In this document: piece after piece, positions 7,469 to 16,908 of the stretch
How the letters are laid out: each line of letters starts with the position of its first letter
How positions within the stretch are numbered: position 1 is the first letter of the stretch
Source of the DNA: Entomobacter blattae
Lineage (GTDB): Bacteria; Pseudomonadota; Alphaproteobacteria; Acetobacterales; Acetobacteraceae
Reading direction: 5' to 3'
NCBI RefSeq assembly: GCF_014672835.1
Contig: NZ_CP060244.1
Coordinates: forward strand, 1,715,001 to 1,779,000
Length of the DNA stretch: 64,000 bases
The notes under the pieces: generated by a model
Told to the model about the DNA's origin: nothing
The model's database searches: none
Seen by the model: the letters and a program-made list of their open reading frames with translations, nothing else
Translations under genes and position numbers: made by a program

Positions 7469-9358
7469 ATGCCTGCTGTAGAGACACCAGATATTATTTT
7501 GCATAGAGGGTTATTTACAACCCTTGATCCAGCAAACCCTACGGCGAACGCCGTAGCTATCAAGAATGGAGAATTTATTGCTGTTGGGCATGATAAAGAA
7601 ATTATGCCCTTGGCTGGAAAAAACACCAAGATTGTCGACCTTAAAGGACACCGTGTCCTTCCTGGCATTATTGACAACCACCTGCACCTTATCCGCGGTG
7701 GCCTAAATTTTAATATGGAACTGCGGTGGGATGGTGTAAGGAGCCTAGCAGATGGTATGGCCATGCTTCGCCAGCAGGTAGCTATTACCCCTCCACCACA
7801 ATGGGTTCGGATTGTAGGCGGTTTTACCGAAAACCAGTTTGTTGAAAAACGCTTGCCCACGTTAGATGAAATTAACCAGGTTGCCCCTGATACCCCTGTT
7901 TTTATTCTTCATTTATATGATCGGGCCATTCTGAATGCTGCTGCTTTAAGGGCCTGTGGTTATGATAAAAATACTCCAGCGCCTCCTGGCGGAGAATTTG
8001 AAAAAGATGCTCAAGGGAATTTAACGGGTCTTCTCTTGGCCAAGCCGAATGCCACTATTTTATATGCAGCCCTGGCTCGTGGTCCGAAACTGCCGTTTGA
8101 TTATCAGGTGAATTCGACACGCCATTTTATGCGGGAACTGAATCGTTTAGGAATTACCAGCGCTATTGATGCGGGCGGTGGTTCGCAAAATTACCCTGAA
8201 GATTACCAGGTGATCAAAAAATTATCTGATGAAAAACAGCTTACGATACGTATTGCCTATAATTTGTTCACCCAAAAGCCCAAGCAGGAAAAGGAAGATT
8301 TTCTGAATTGGTGCCAGACCACCACTTACCATGATGGAGATAGCTATTTCCGCCATAATGGTGCTGGGGAAATGCTGGTCTATTCAGCAGCGGATTTTGA
8401 AGATTTCCGCCAGCCTCGCCCTGATATGCCCTCTAATATGGAAGGGGATCTGGAAGGTGTTATTCGTGTTCTGGCCCAAAATAGATGGCCGTGGCGGCTG
8501 CATGCGACTTATGATGAGACCATCTCACGGGCTTTGGATGTTTTCGAGAAAGTGAACCAGGATATCCCATTGGAAGGTCTTAATTGGTTTTTTGATCATG
8601 CAGAGACCATCTCAGATCGTTCAATTGATCGTATCGCTGCCTTAGGTGGGGGGATCGCCTTGCAACATCGTATGGCTTATCAAGGCGAATATTTTGTTGA
8701 GCGCTATGGTTTGGGCGCAGCGGAAGCGACCCCACCGGTGAAGAAAATTATGGACGCAGGTGTTAAAACCTCTGGCGGTTCGGATGCAACGCGGGTTTCT
8801 TCTTACAATCCGTGGGTCGGGCTTTCATGGTTGGTGACTGGTAAAACGGTTGGTGGCCTTAAAATTTACCCTAACCAAAACTGTCTTGATCGTGAAACGG
8901 CCCTACGCATGTATACGGAAAAGAGTACATGGTTTTCTAACGAAGTGGGGAAAAAGGGGCAAATCAAGGTTGGCCAGTATGCAGACCTTATTGTGCCAAA
9001 CCATGACTATTTTTCCTGTGCTGAAGACGAGATTAGCCATATCGTTTCAGAATTGACAATGGTTGGCGGTAAAATCGTTTATTCTGAAGGCGAATTTGGC
9101 CCGCTGAATGAGGTGGAAGTCCCTCCTGCTATGCCAGAATGGTCTCCTGTTCGTACCTATAAAGGGTATGGTGCCTGGGGTGTAGAGAAAAAAGATTCTA
9201 CCGCCTTTATGCGCCAGACTGCTGCATCAAGCTGTGGATGTGAAAGTGCCTGTGCAACACATGGCCATGATCACGCTGCGGCATGGGCTAGTAAAATTCC
9301 CGTAGCCGACCTCAAGAGCTTCTGGGGAGCCCTGGGATGCTCTTGTTGGGCGTTTTAA
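7469..9358 (+). CDS. YtcJ-type amidohydrolase with Cys/His-rich tail
   Basis: A 629-residue metal-dependent hydrolase of the amidohydrolase 3 (YtcJ/NfdA) group, which hydrolyses amides and formamides. An N-terminal beta domain (ILHRGLFTTLDPANPTANAV) leads into the TIM barrel with the metal pair His71 and His73 in DNHLH. Later motifs are HAETISDRSIDRI and GGSDATRVSSYNPW, carrying a further His and the barrel-end Asp. The C-terminal beta domain includes KVGQYADLIV. The last 43 residues are unusual: CGC, a THGHDH cluster and a final GCSCWAF. No signal peptide. GGGAG-rich spacing upstream (AGGGAGTTAAAGGG) supports the start. The substrate is unknown; the cassette context suggests it acts with the YcaC-like hydrolase. 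Confidence 0.88.
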   Translation: MPAVETPDIILHRGLFTTLDPANPTANAVAIKNGEFIAVGHDKEIMPLAGKNTKIVDLKGHRVLPGIIDNHLHLIRGGLNFNMELRWDGVRSLADGMAMLRQQVAITPPPQWVRIVGGFTENQFVEKRLPTLDEINQVAPDTPVFILHLYDRAILNAAALRACGYDKNTPAPPGGEFEKDAQGNLTGLLLAKPNATILYAALARGPKLPFDYQVNSTRHFMRELNRLGITSAIDAGGGSQNYPEDYQVIKKLSDEKQLTIRIAYNLFTQKPKQEKEDFLNWCQTTTYHDGDSYFRHNGAGEMLVYSAADFEDFRQPRPDMPSNMEGDLEGVIRVLAQNRWPWRLHATYDETISRALDVFEKVNQDIPLEGLNWFFDHAETISDRSIDRIAALGGGIALQHRMAYQGEYFVERYGLGAAEATPPVKKIMDAGVKTSGGSDATRVSSYNPWVGLSWLVTGKTVGGLKIYPNQNCLDRETALRMYTEKSTWFSNEVGKKGQIKVGQYADLIVPNHDYFSCAEDEISHIVSELTMVGGKIVYSEGEFGPLNEVEVPPAMPEWSPVRTYKGYGAWGVEKKDSTAFMRQTAASSCGCESACATHGHDHAAAWASKIPVADLKSFWGALGCSCWAF

Positions 9359-9392
9359 GTTTCCTTATAAAAATATTATAGGTGATGTTTTT

Positions 9393-9431
9393 GTAAAGAA
9401 TATTACTGTATAACAACAGTATATTCTTTAC
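9393..9431 (+). other. Intercistronic hairpin 3 (amidohydrolase/VOC)
   Basis: GTAAAGAATATTACTGT (9393-9409) pairs with ACAGTATATTCTTTAC (9416-9431), sixteen pairs with one bulged T and a short loop. A T-rich stretch follows at a distance. It is the longest of the cassette hairpins and could reduce read-through or protect the upstream mRNA. Confidence 0.6.
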
Positions 9432-9467
9432 TATATTGGTTTGGTTTTTTATTTTAAGGGGATATGT

Positions 9468-10406
9468 ATGAAAAAGCGTGGCTGGTTTGGTTATACAGCG
9501 CTTGCTCTTATGGCAAGTTTGTCTTTTGTTGGAAATAATAGTGCAATTGCTCGCACGGGTGATGCAGAGCCCGCACAACAGCAAATTATCGGCGGACCAA
9601 TTTTAGCGGTAGGTCCCCAATATGATACAACGCACGTGTATATTAGCCCTAATAAAAGGGATGATTTTGTAAAAAGCTTTTTAGGGACATTTGGGGGAAC
9701 CTCCACTAAAACGGTTGTTGCCACAGTAACCCCCACACCAAGCTCAACAACTTCACAGCTATTATTTACTCCAGTTGGTACCCTTTCCGTCTTTGGGTTT
9801 AAAACTCCTATTCCTTACCCATTTGGTCAGGAACGGACGGGTTATTTGGTTACGGATATGGATAAGGCTATTGATTGGGCGCAGAAAAATGGGGCGTACG
9901 TTGTCGTTGCTCCCTTTAATGACCCAATAGGGCGTGATGCAGTCATCCAATGGCCTGGTGGGGTGAATATGCAGATTTATTGGCATTTCAAGTCTCCTTC
10001 CTATAAGCCATTACACACTATTCCAGAAAACCGGATCTATTTAACGCCACGGGCTGCAGAGGCTTTTGTGAAAAGTTTTGTGACCTTTTCCAGAGGGCGC
10101 GTTGTTTCAGATGAAAGCGCAGTATCCGGAGTTGAGATTGGCCGCCCCGATACAACTTTTAGGCGGATTCGTTTGGAATCTGGTTTTGGGAAAGTGGTTG
10201 TTCTTGTGACAGAAGGCTTTTTGCCTTACCCCTATGGGCATGAAATTTCAGGATATGAAGTAACAGATTTTGATGCCACGATAAGGCAAGCAAAAGATCA
10301 TGGGGTTAAGGTTCTTGCTGGGCCTTATACGGTACAAGGGCAGAAAGGGGCGATCTTGGAATTCCCTGGCGCTTATATTGCCGAAATCCATACTGCTACG
10401 CCCTAA
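9468..10406 (+). CDS. Secreted VOC/glyoxalase-fold protein
   Basis: The ATG at 9468 follows AAGGGGA and begins a Sec signal: MKKRGW, a hydrophobic core, and a likely cut after NNSAIA. The remaining ~285 residues contain two related halves that look like vicinal-oxygen-chelate modules. Each has a YISP/YLTP-N-x-R strand start, a FV-KSF segment (around residues 58 and 192), and a G-Y-x-VTDxDxAI-A---G--V segment (around 125 and 255). The internal repeat PYP(F/Y)G(Q/H)E confirms the duplication. VOC proteins use such paired modules to bind a metal or a small hydrophobic ligand. A periplasmic member next to a porin and two hydrolases suggests substrate binding or a first conversion step; no activity can be assigned. 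Confidence 0.75.
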   Translation: MKKRGWFGYTALALMASLSFVGNNSAIARTGDAEPAQQQIIGGPILAVGPQYDTTHVYISPNKRDDFVKSFLGTFGGTSTKTVVATVTPTPSSTTSQLLFTPVGTLSVFGFKTPIPYPFGQERTGYLVTDMDKAIDWAQKNGAYVVVAPFNDPIGRDAVIQWPGGVNMQIYWHFKSPSYKPLHTIPENRIYLTPRAAEAFVKSFVTFSRGRVVSDESAVSGVEIGRPDTTFRRIRLESGFGKVVVLVTEGFLPYPYGHEISGYEVTDFDATIRQAKDHGVKVLAGPYTVQGQKGAILEFPGAYIAEIHTATP

Positions 10407-10445
10407 GAAAGGCATACCCCTAAAAAGGTGTAAGAGTATCAAAAA

Positions 10446-10482
10446 TGTAGCAAAAGGCCTTAAAAATAAGGTTTTTTGCTAC
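10446..10482 (-). other. Intercistronic hairpin 4 (VOC/porin)
   Basis: A long stem: TGTAGCAAAA with TTTTTGCTACA outside and CCTTA with TAAGG inside. On the plus strand A-rich sequence follows; on the minus strand a five-T run follows. It could therefore terminate antisense transcription or act as a stability element on the plus-strand mRNA. Confidence 0.55.
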
Positions 10483-10529
10483 AAACAATAAAAAAATAAA
10501 AAAAAGAAGCAGCATAAAAAAGAAACGGA

Positions 10530-12029
10530 ATGCAGGGATTATACAAAAAGGTTGGTTTTTGTTTCATTGTTGGTATGGTTGTTTCTTTTTCAAAAGAATC
10601 CTTTGCTCAGGGCACTGCCGAACAGACAGAGCGGGGGCCTTATATTTCCACATTGGCTTTTGATAAATTGGACGATGGAAAAGAACCTTGGAACTTGAAT
10701 GACAGCCTTTCCAAAACTCGACCCAAGATTGAAGCGAACCGGTGGACAGAAAAATGGGCTGCTCTCTATAATCCTTCCTTACGAACTGAGCCACTGGATT
10801 CATTAAAATATATTTCTCTCGATGAGTCTGATCCTTATTCTTATATCTCTTTGGGGATGAACGTTCGGGAGCGTTACGAGAACTTAAGCTCTAGTCAATT
10901 TGGAATTACGCCCAATAAGCATGATAACTATCTGCTGCACAGGCTACTATTTCATTTTGATATAAGAGTAGATAGGCACTGGCAGATTTACACCCAGTTT
11001 GAAGATGTGCGTCCGGTTGAAAAAAACACTATTAGCCCCGTTGATAAAAACAAGTTGGATGTCCGTATGGCCTTTGTGGGCTACCAAACCCGCCTTGATG
11101 AGGATTCTGTTTTAAAAGCTCGGGTCGGGCGCCAGGGTTTTGCCTTTGATTTACAAAGATTTGTATCTTTGCGGCAGGGGCCAAACGTTCAGCAGGCGTT
11201 TGATGCCATTTGGGGAGATCTGGAGCTGGGGGAGTGGCGTATTATCGGTATTTTAAGCCATCCTGTTCAGTATCAAGCCAAACGAGTATTTGACGACTAC
11301 TCAAACTCTCGCAACTCTTTTCACATGTTTCGCGTTGAACGGCACGTACTGGGAGATGCCTCTCTTTCTGCCTATTATGCCCGTTATGAACAACACGATA
11401 CTAGTGTTTACAATACACCAGGCAATGAAAGGCGTAATATTATTGATGCCCACTTTGCGGGCAAAAAATATGGAGTTGATTGGGATGTAGAAAGTATGGG
11501 CCAGTTTGGTGATATCACCGGTAAAAATATCCAGGCATGGGCAGCAGCAGCCCGACTAGGCTATACTTTCGATGTCGATACCTCTCCTCGTATTGGTATT
11601 CAGTTTGACTCTGCCTCAGGTAGCCATAACCCTAATGGGCATACGATTGGTACTTTTAATCCCCTTTATCCCAATGGGTATTATTTTACTTTGGCAGGGT
11701 TTACGGGGTACTCTAACCTTGTTCATCTTAAGCCTTCTTTCTCTTTCAATCCCATCAAGAGTGTCTCTCTTGAATTTGATGTGGGGATGCAGTGGCGTGA
11801 AACACGAAATGATGCCATTTATACCCAACCTAATATTCCTTTGCGGAATACAGCTGGAAAAGGAAGCCACTGGAGTGGTGTTTACGAGGCAGCAACTTTG
11901 GGCTGGTCGGTCATGCCTAATTTGTCTTTCTCTGTAATGGAAGCCTATTATCAGGTGGGTGATACGATCCGCCAAGCCGGTGGGCATAATAGCAACTATA
12001 CAGGTGCACAAATGGATTTTGCCTGGTAG
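10530..12029 (+). CDS. Alginate-export-family outer-membrane porin
   Basis: A 499-residue protein with a Sec signal (hydrophobic core around residues 10-22, likely cut after SFAQ) followed by an alternating aromatic beta-strand pattern ending in ...MDFAW, a typical outer-membrane C-terminus. The region SLGMNVRERYENL through the RVGRQGFAF segment is characteristic of the alginate-export (AlgE-like) barrel family, whose members pass many substrates other than alginate. No alginate or polysaccharide genes are nearby. It is the last cassette gene, 123 bases behind the VOC protein, and likely brings the cassette substrate into the periplasm. The start has only a weak ribosome site (ACGGA). Confidence 0.82.
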   Translation: MQGLYKKVGFCFIVGMVVSFSKESFAQGTAEQTERGPYISTLAFDKLDDGKEPWNLNDSLSKTRPKIEANRWTEKWAALYNPSLRTEPLDSLKYISLDESDPYSYISLGMNVRERYENLSSSQFGITPNKHDNYLLHRLLFHFDIRVDRHWQIYTQFEDVRPVEKNTISPVDKNKLDVRMAFVGYQTRLDEDSVLKARVGRQGFAFDLQRFVSLRQGPNVQQAFDAIWGDLELGEWRIIGILSHPVQYQAKRVFDDYSNSRNSFHMFRVERHVLGDASLSAYYARYEQHDTSVYNTPGNERRNIIDAHFAGKKYGVDWDVESMGQFGDITGKNIQAWAAAARLGYTFDVDTSPRIGIQFDSASGSHNPNGHTIGTFNPLYPNGYYFTLAGFTGYSNLVHLKPSFSFNPIKSVSLEFDVGMQWRETRNDAIYTQPNIPLRNTAGKGSHWSGVYEAATLGWSVMPNLSFSVMEAYYQVGDTIRQAGGHNSNYTGAQMDFAW

Positions 12030-12081
12030 TATCCATTCACGATGACCCGTCTTGAAGTAAGGGGAAATGATGGGAAAATGG

Positions 12082-12108
12082 CTTACGAGTAAAAACAGAA
12101 GGCGTAAG
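12082..12108 (+). terminator. Possible terminator ending the cassette
   Basis: CTTACG (12082-12087) and CGTAAG (12103-12108) form a 6-bp stem followed by AATATTTCTCTT. The stem is short and the T-run is interrupted, so this is a weak candidate for the end of the porin transcript. Confidence 0.3.
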
Positions 12109-12223
12109 AATATTTCTCTTCCTAAAGTGATTTTCTTCCTGTAAGAGGATTTAAAAAATACCTGCTTTTGGATGATAGGCATTATAATTACTGAACAAGT
12201 TGGTGAATAACCAAAGGAGTACA

Positions 12224-12997
12224 ATGGTTCGCAGAAGGCAACTTTATGAAGGCAAAGCGAAAATTCTTTTTGAAGGGCCGACCCCAGGTTTGTTGGTTCA
12301 GTATTTTAAGGATGATGCTACGGCAGGGAATGGAACCAAAAAAGGGGTTATAGCTGGAAAAGGGGTTCTAAATAACCGTATTAGTGAATATCTGATGACG
12401 GGAATTGAAGAGCTTGGTATTCCCACCCATTTTGTAAAAACCCTGAATATGCGTGAACAACTGGTTAAAGAGGTGGAGATTATCCCGCTTGAAGTTGTGG
12501 TGCGTAATATTGCAGCAGGAAGCCTAGCTAAACGTTTTGGACTGGAAGAAGGAACGAGACTGCCCCGCCCCCTTCTTGAATATTATTATAAAAATGATGA
12601 CCTTAATGATCCCCTGGTGAGTGAGGAGCATATTCTGGCTTTTGAATGGGCCACGTCTGACGAGCTGAACGATATTTATACCTACGCTTTGAGAATTAAT
12701 GACTTTCTTTCCGGTGTGTTTCGGGGGAGCGGCGTTCTGTTAGTGGATTTTAAGCTCGAATTTGGGCGTCATTACGAAGAGGATGAGAAAAGGGTCATTC
12801 TGGCAGATGAAATATCACCCGATAATTGCCGCTTATGGGATATGAAAACCAGCGAGAAGCTTGATAAAGATAGGTTTCGCCGAGATTTAGGCCAGGTTGA
12901 GCAGGCTTATCAGGAAGTGGCAAAACGTTTGGGGGTTTTGCCAGAATTTGGTGCCAGCGATGGTACAGATACCAACAGGTCGGAGAATATATCTTGA
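12224..12997 (+). CDS. purC: SAICAR synthetase
   Basis: PurC joins aspartate to CAIR using ATP in purine synthesis. The ATG at 12224 follows AAAGGAGT closely and gives 257 residues, the usual bacterial length; the frame open from 12200 lacks such a site. The ATP-binding start YEGKAKILF and the mid-protein segments [21 protein letters not shown] and [13 protein letters not shown] are family hallmarks. It heads the purC-purS-x-purQ-purL operon, and its stop overlaps the purS start codon. Confidence 0.96.
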   Translation: MVRRRQLYEGKAKILFEGPTPGLLVQYFKDDATAGNGTKKGVIAGKGVLNNRISEYLMTGIEELGIPTHFVKTLNMREQLVKEVEIIPLEVVVRNIAAGSLAKRFGLEEGTRLPRPLLEYYYKNDDLNDPLVSEEHILAFEWATSDELNDIYTYALRINDFLSGVFRGSGVLLVDFKLEFGRHYEEDEKRVILADEISPDNCRLWDMKTSEKLDKDRFRRDLGQVEQAYQEVAKRLGVLPEFGASDGTDTNRSENIS

Positions 12998-13236
12998 AGA
13001 TTCGTGTCTCAGTAATGTTAAAGGATGGCGTGCTTGATCCACAAGGAAAAGCCATAGAACATGCCTTGCATGTGCTTGGGTTTTTAGATGTGGAAAACGT
13101 AAGGGCAGGAAGGATCATAGAGCTGGAAACCGCAGCCAAAACACAAGAAGCTGCCTTAAAGCAAGGTGAAGAAATGGGGCGTAATCTTCTTGCCAATGGT
13201 GTGATTGAAAATTTTTCAGTTGAGGTGATCCAATGA
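12994..13236 (+). CDS. purS: Phosphoribosylformylglycinamidine synthase subunit PurS
   Basis: An 80-residue small subunit of FGAM synthase that bridges the PurL and PurQ subunits. The segment [20 protein letters not shown] is the family signature. The start is TTG in a TTGA overlap with the purC stop, implying translational coupling. The stop is likewise overlapped (ATGA) by the next gene. A separate PurS goes with the short PurL below, in contrast to the single long PurL of gammaproteobacteria. Confidence 0.95.
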   Translation: MKIRVSVMLKDGVLDPQGKAIEHALHVLGFLDVENVRAGRIIELETAAKTQEAALKQGEEMGRNLLANGVIENFSVEVIQ

Positions 13237-13685
13237 ATTCTCTTCTTAAGTTTGGTTTTACTTTCGGTTTGGTCGGGAGTGTTCTGCTCTCTTATACAAA
13301 TTTGGCATACGCCCAGCGTGTTTCCTCTATGCAAGCTGGGCGGCTTCTTCAGTTATGTACACGTTCTTCCGGTGCACAGATTTGCGAAGCCTACATTACA
13401 GGAATGGCCGATTCTGTGGCCCTTACAAAGGTTTTTGATAAAAATCAGGGCGATAGCACCGCACCAGCTGGCTTTTGTATTCCAGTTTCCACCACAGGTG
13501 TGCAAATGCGCAGTGCTGTGGTCGCGTGGTTGAAAAGCAAAAAGGATCATCTTCATGAACCTGTTGGGGGACTTGTCTATACTGCCCTTCACGAGACTTT
13601 TCCCTGCAAGGGAGCTGAGGCAAAACCGGCGGAGGGCAATGCTCCTTCACAGAGTGGTTTAACCGAATCTAAGGGTCATCAATGA
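13233..13685 (+). CDS. Secreted Rap1a/Tai-domain-like protein inside the pur operon
   Basis: A 150-residue protein with a Sec signal (hydrophobic core around residues 8-22, likely cut after LAYA). The mature part resembles the Rap1a/Tai immunity domain: [13 protein letters not shown], then [12 protein letters not shown], then GFCIPV, a helix with VVAWLK, and ETFPCKG near the end. Four cysteines are placed to form two disulfides in the periplasm. Known Rap1a/Tai proteins protect Serratia from peptidoglycan amidase effectors, but no type VI effector is nearby, so an immunity role is only one possibility. ATGA overlaps join it to purS and to purQ, so all three are translated together. Confidence 0.75.
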   Translation: MNSLLKFGFTFGLVGSVLLSYTNLAYAQRVSSMQAGRLLQLCTRSSGAQICEAYITGMADSVALTKVFDKNQGDSTAPAGFCIPVSTTGVQMRSAVVAWLKSKKDHLHEPVGGLVYTALHETFPCKGAEAKPAEGNAPSQSGLTESKGHQ

Positions 13686-14383
13686 AATCTGGAATTGTCA
13701 TTTTCCCTGGCACCAACAGGGAAAGGGATATGGCCATCGCCTTAAAAAAAGTTTCCGGTCAGGATCCTGTCATGCTCTGGCACCGGCAAACCTCATTGCC
13801 TGATCTGGATCTTCTGGTTTTACCAGGAGGCTTTAGCTATGGGGATTATTTGCGCTGTGGTGCTATGGCCGCTCACTCTCCTATTATGCGTGAGATTAAG
13901 GCTTTCATCGAAAAAGGCGGCTATGTGCTTGGGGTTTGCAATGGTTTTCAGATCTTAACGGAAGCCCAGCTTCTGCCAGGTGCCCTTTTACGTAACCGGA
14001 GCTTACGCTTTATTTCCAGTGATGGATATTTGCGCGTCGAACGTAACGATACGGCCTTTACCAGCCAATGGGAAAAGAAGGCGGTCTTTCGTACAGTTAT
14101 GGCACATGGAGATGGCAATTATGTTGCCTCTTCTGAGACGCTCTCCAGGCTTGAGGGAGAGGGGAGAGTGCTTTTTCGTTATGTCAATGCAGAAGGCGTT
14201 ATGAACCAAGATGACTGCTTCGCCAACCCGAATGGGAGCGCGCATGCCATAGCTGGGGTTTTAAGTGCAAATTTTCGGGTTTGTGGCATGATGCCTCATC
14301 CTGAAGATTTGGTTGACCCCCTGATGGGTGGAGAGGACGGCAAACCCCTTTTTGCCAGTTTGGTCGAGCAGTTTACAGGTTAA
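13682..14383 (+). CDS. purQ: Phosphoribosylformylglycinamidine synthase subunit PurQ
   Basis: The 233-residue glutaminase subunit of FGAM synthase, a class I amidotransferase that supplies ammonia to PurL. It shows [13 protein letters not shown] at the N-terminus, the oxyanion segment [15 protein letters not shown], the nucleophile elbow GVCNGFQ, and the C-terminal His/Glu pair in MMPHPE. Its ATG overlaps the stop of the secreted protein before it. purL follows after 27 bases. Confidence 0.96.
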   Translation: MKSGIVIFPGTNRERDMAIALKKVSGQDPVMLWHRQTSLPDLDLLVLPGGFSYGDYLRCGAMAAHSPIMREIKAFIEKGGYVLGVCNGFQILTEAQLLPGALLRNRSLRFISSDGYLRVERNDTAFTSQWEKKAVFRTVMAHGDGNYVASSETLSRLEGEGRVLFRYVNAEGVMNQDDCFANPNGSAHAIAGVLSANFRVCGMMPHPEDLVDPLMGGEDGKPLFASLVEQFTG

Positions 14384-14410
14384 AAGTCAGCAGGGGCAGT
14401 AAAATAGATC

Positions 14411-16639
14411 ATGGCAGGAACCGTAATGAAGGTTGATGAGGCGCTTGGCCGGCAGTTCGGCCTTTCTTCAGATGAATATGCCAATATGTTGGCTATTATG
14501 GGCAGAACACCAACATTAACTGAGCTTGGTATTTTTTCTGTCATGTGGTCAGAGCATTGTTCTTATAAATCCTCGCGGGTTTGGCTAAAAACCCTTCCCA
14601 CCCAGGCTCCTTGGGTGATCCATGGTCCTGGAGAAAATGCTGGCGTTGTAGATATTGGGCAAGGTCTTGCGGCCATTTTTAAAATGGAAAGCCACAATCA
14701 CCCTTCCTTTATTGAGCCTTATCAGGGGGCTGCAACCGGCGTTGGTGGGATTTTGCGTGATGTTTTTACCATGGGGGCCCGTCCTGTTGCTAATTTGAAT
14801 GCCCTTCGTTTTGGAGACCCTGCGGATAAAAATACAGCACGAATAGTCGATGGTGTTGTGAAAGGGATTGGGGGATATGGGAATTGTGTAGGAGTGCCTA
14901 CCGTTGGGGGGGAAATCAACTTTCATCCTTCCTATAATGGGAACCCCTTGGTCAACGCCATGACCGTGGGCATCGCCCGAAAAGACAGGATATTTCTTTC
15001 AGCAGCGGCAGGTGTGGGTAATCCGGTTATTTATGTCGGTTCTAAAACGGGGCGTGATGGCATCCATGGGGCGACTATGGCTTCAGCAGAGTTTGATCAG
15101 GATGCCATGGAAAAGCGGCCTACCGTACAGGTGGGAGACCCATTTGTAGAAAAACTGTTAATTGAGGCCTGCCTGGAGCTTATGGCGACCGATGCGGTCG
15201 TGGCCATCCAAGATATGGGGGCTGCAGGCCTGACCTCTTCTGCCGTGGAAATGGCTGGTAAAGGGGGTGTGGGGATTGAGCTGAATCTTGATCATGTTCC
15301 TCAGCGTGAGACCCATATGTCGGCTTATGAGATGATGCTTTCTGAAAGCCAGGAGCGGATGCTGATTATTATCAGCCCGGAGCGAATAGAGCAGGCCAAG
15401 GCAATCTTTGATAAATGGGAGCTGGACTTTGCTGTTATTGGTCATTTAACGGATACTGGGCATATCGTTGTAAAACATAAGGGGACCATAGAGGCGGATA
15501 TTCCGCTGGAGCCATTGGCTGATCAGGCACCGCTATATCATCGCCCTACAGCACCTCATCCTTCACCAGAACCTCTGCCAGTGCAGTTTAGTACGTCTCT
15601 TTCCCTAAAAGAGGCTTTGCTACGCCTTGTTGGGTGTGCTGATCTTGCCTCTAGGGCTTGGGTCTGGAACCAGTATGACAGCACTATTGGCGGGCAGACA
15701 GTTAAGCGCCCTGGCGGTGCCGACGCCGCTGTTATTCGTGTAGAGGGCACTGACCTGGGTCTTGCCCTTACCACAGATTGTACACCCCGATATTGCCAGG
15801 CTAACCCCCGTAGGGGGGGGGCACAGGCTGTTGCCGAGGCATGGCGCAATCTTTCTGCTGTAGGGGCTAGGCCCTTGGCGATAACCGATAATCTTAATTT
15901 TGGGAATCCCGAAAAGCCGGAGATTATGGGGCAGTTAGCAGAATGTGTCCAGGGGATGGGAGACGCTTGCAGGGCCTTGGATTTCCCCGTTGTGAGTGGA
16001 AATGTCTCCCTTTATAACGAGACCAAAGAGGCCAACGGTTCAGCGCGTTCTATTCTTCCTAGCCCCGTAGTGGGGGGATTAGGCGTTTTGGATAAGGTTG
16101 AGTTGGCTATGGGGATGAGCATGCCCAAGTCTGGCTTCATCTTTATTGTTGGGCCTACAAAAGGTGAGCTGGGTCAGTCACTTTGGTTGCGTGAAATTCA
16201 AGGGCTTGAAGCAGGGGATATGCCCAACCTTGACTTGTCTTTGGAACGGAAGAATGGTGATTTTGTTCGCACGGCCATTTTAGAGCGAACCATTATAGCC
16301 TGCCATGATATTGCCGATGGAGGAATTCTGGTAGGCTTGGCAGAGATGGTCATGGCCAGTGGTTTTGGCTGTTCTTTGGAACCAACCCCAAAAAAACGTG
16401 AGGAAGCTGCCTTCTGGTTTGGTGAGGATCAGTCTCGTTATTTGGTGGTTGTTGAGAACAGGGAAGTATTTGAGGAAAAGGCAAAAGCATTTGGCGTTGA
16501 GGTGTTCTTGGTTGGTCAGGCCGGTCATGAAGGTTTGCATTTACCCACCGGCGATACAATATCCATAGAAGATATGAAGAAGGTCCACATGCGGTTTTTC
16601 CCTGAGATGATGAACTTTTCCACACAAAAAAATCAGTAA
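14411..16639 (+). CDS. purL: Phosphoribosylformylglycinamidine synthase subunit PurL
   Basis: The 742-residue short form of PurL, which uses ATP and ammonia from PurQ to convert FGAR to FGAM. Motifs include [11 protein letters not shown], the [13 protein letters not shown] substrate loop, [16 protein letters not shown] and [10 protein letters not shown]. The duplicated AIRS-type halves meet near the middle, with NVSLYNET in the second half. An alternative ATG lies five codons in ([12 protein letters not shown]), close to the family's usual start. Its length fits the three-subunit PurSQL enzyme. Confidence 0.96.
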   Translation: MAGTVMKVDEALGRQFGLSSDEYANMLAIMGRTPTLTELGIFSVMWSEHCSYKSSRVWLKTLPTQAPWVIHGPGENAGVVDIGQGLAAIFKMESHNHPSFIEPYQGAATGVGGILRDVFTMGARPVANLNALRFGDPADKNTARIVDGVVKGIGGYGNCVGVPTVGGEINFHPSYNGNPLVNAMTVGIARKDRIFLSAAAGVGNPVIYVGSKTGRDGIHGATMASAEFDQDAMEKRPTVQVGDPFVEKLLIEACLELMATDAVVAIQDMGAAGLTSSAVEMAGKGGVGIELNLDHVPQRETHMSAYEMMLSESQERMLIIISPERIEQAKAIFDKWELDFAVIGHLTDTGHIVVKHKGTIEADIPLEPLADQAPLYHRPTAPHPSPEPLPVQFSTSLSLKEALLRLVGCADLASRAWVWNQYDSTIGGQTVKRPGGADAAVIRVEGTDLGLALTTDCTPRYCQANPRRGGAQAVAEAWRNLSAVGARPLAITDNLNFGNPEKPEIMGQLAECVQGMGDACRALDFPVVSGNVSLYNETKEANGSARSILPSPVVGGLGVLDKVELAMGMSMPKSGFIFIVGPTKGELGQSLWLREIQGLEAGDMPNLDLSLERKNGDFVRTAILERTIIACHDIADGGILVGLAEMVMASGFGCSLEPTPKKREEAAFWFGEDQSRYLVVVENREVFEEKAKAFGVEVFLVGQAGHEGLHLPTGDTISIEDMKKVHMRFFPEMMNFSTQKNQ

Positions 16640-16652
16640 GAGGGGTTTCTCT

Positions 16653-16886
16653 ATGGCGATGACAGCCCAACAAATAGAAAAGTTTATTCAGGACGCTTTT
16701 CCAGACGCTGTAGTTGAAATACAGGATTTGGCTGGAGATGGTGACCATTATGCATGTGTTGTGACCAGCAAAGCCTTTGCCGGGCTTTCTCGTGTTAAGC
16801 AGCATCAACTTGTTTATGCAGCCCTTCAGGGCCATATGGGGGGAACCCTACATGCCTTGGCTTTGCAGACCAAAGTACCGAGCTAG
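16653..16886 (+). CDS. BolA-family protein
   Basis: A 77-residue BolA-like protein with the family core VEIQDLAGDGDHYACVVTSKAF and the RVKQHQLVYAAL helix. Together with the CGFS glutaredoxin directly downstream it forms the conserved BolA-Grx4 pair, which binds a shared [2Fe-2S] cluster through the BolA histidine and acts in iron-sulfur trafficking and iron sensing. It lies 13 bases after purL, so it is probably on the same transcript. Confidence 0.9.
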   Translation: MAMTAQQIEKFIQDAFPDAVVEIQDLAGDGDHYACVVTSKAFAGLSRVKQHQLVYAALQGHMGGTLHALALQTKVPS

Positions 16887-16908
16887 TTTTTAAACCGGAG
16901 AAAATATT

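Noticed and set aside
12030-12223. Purine riboswitch before purC
   Set aside because: No conserved purine-aptamer core or three-way junction could be drawn; only a weak hairpin is present.
11616-12224. 202-codon open frame on the minus strand
   Set aside because: Antisense to the porin gene, no recognisable domain, and rich in rare residues; a shadow of the real gene.
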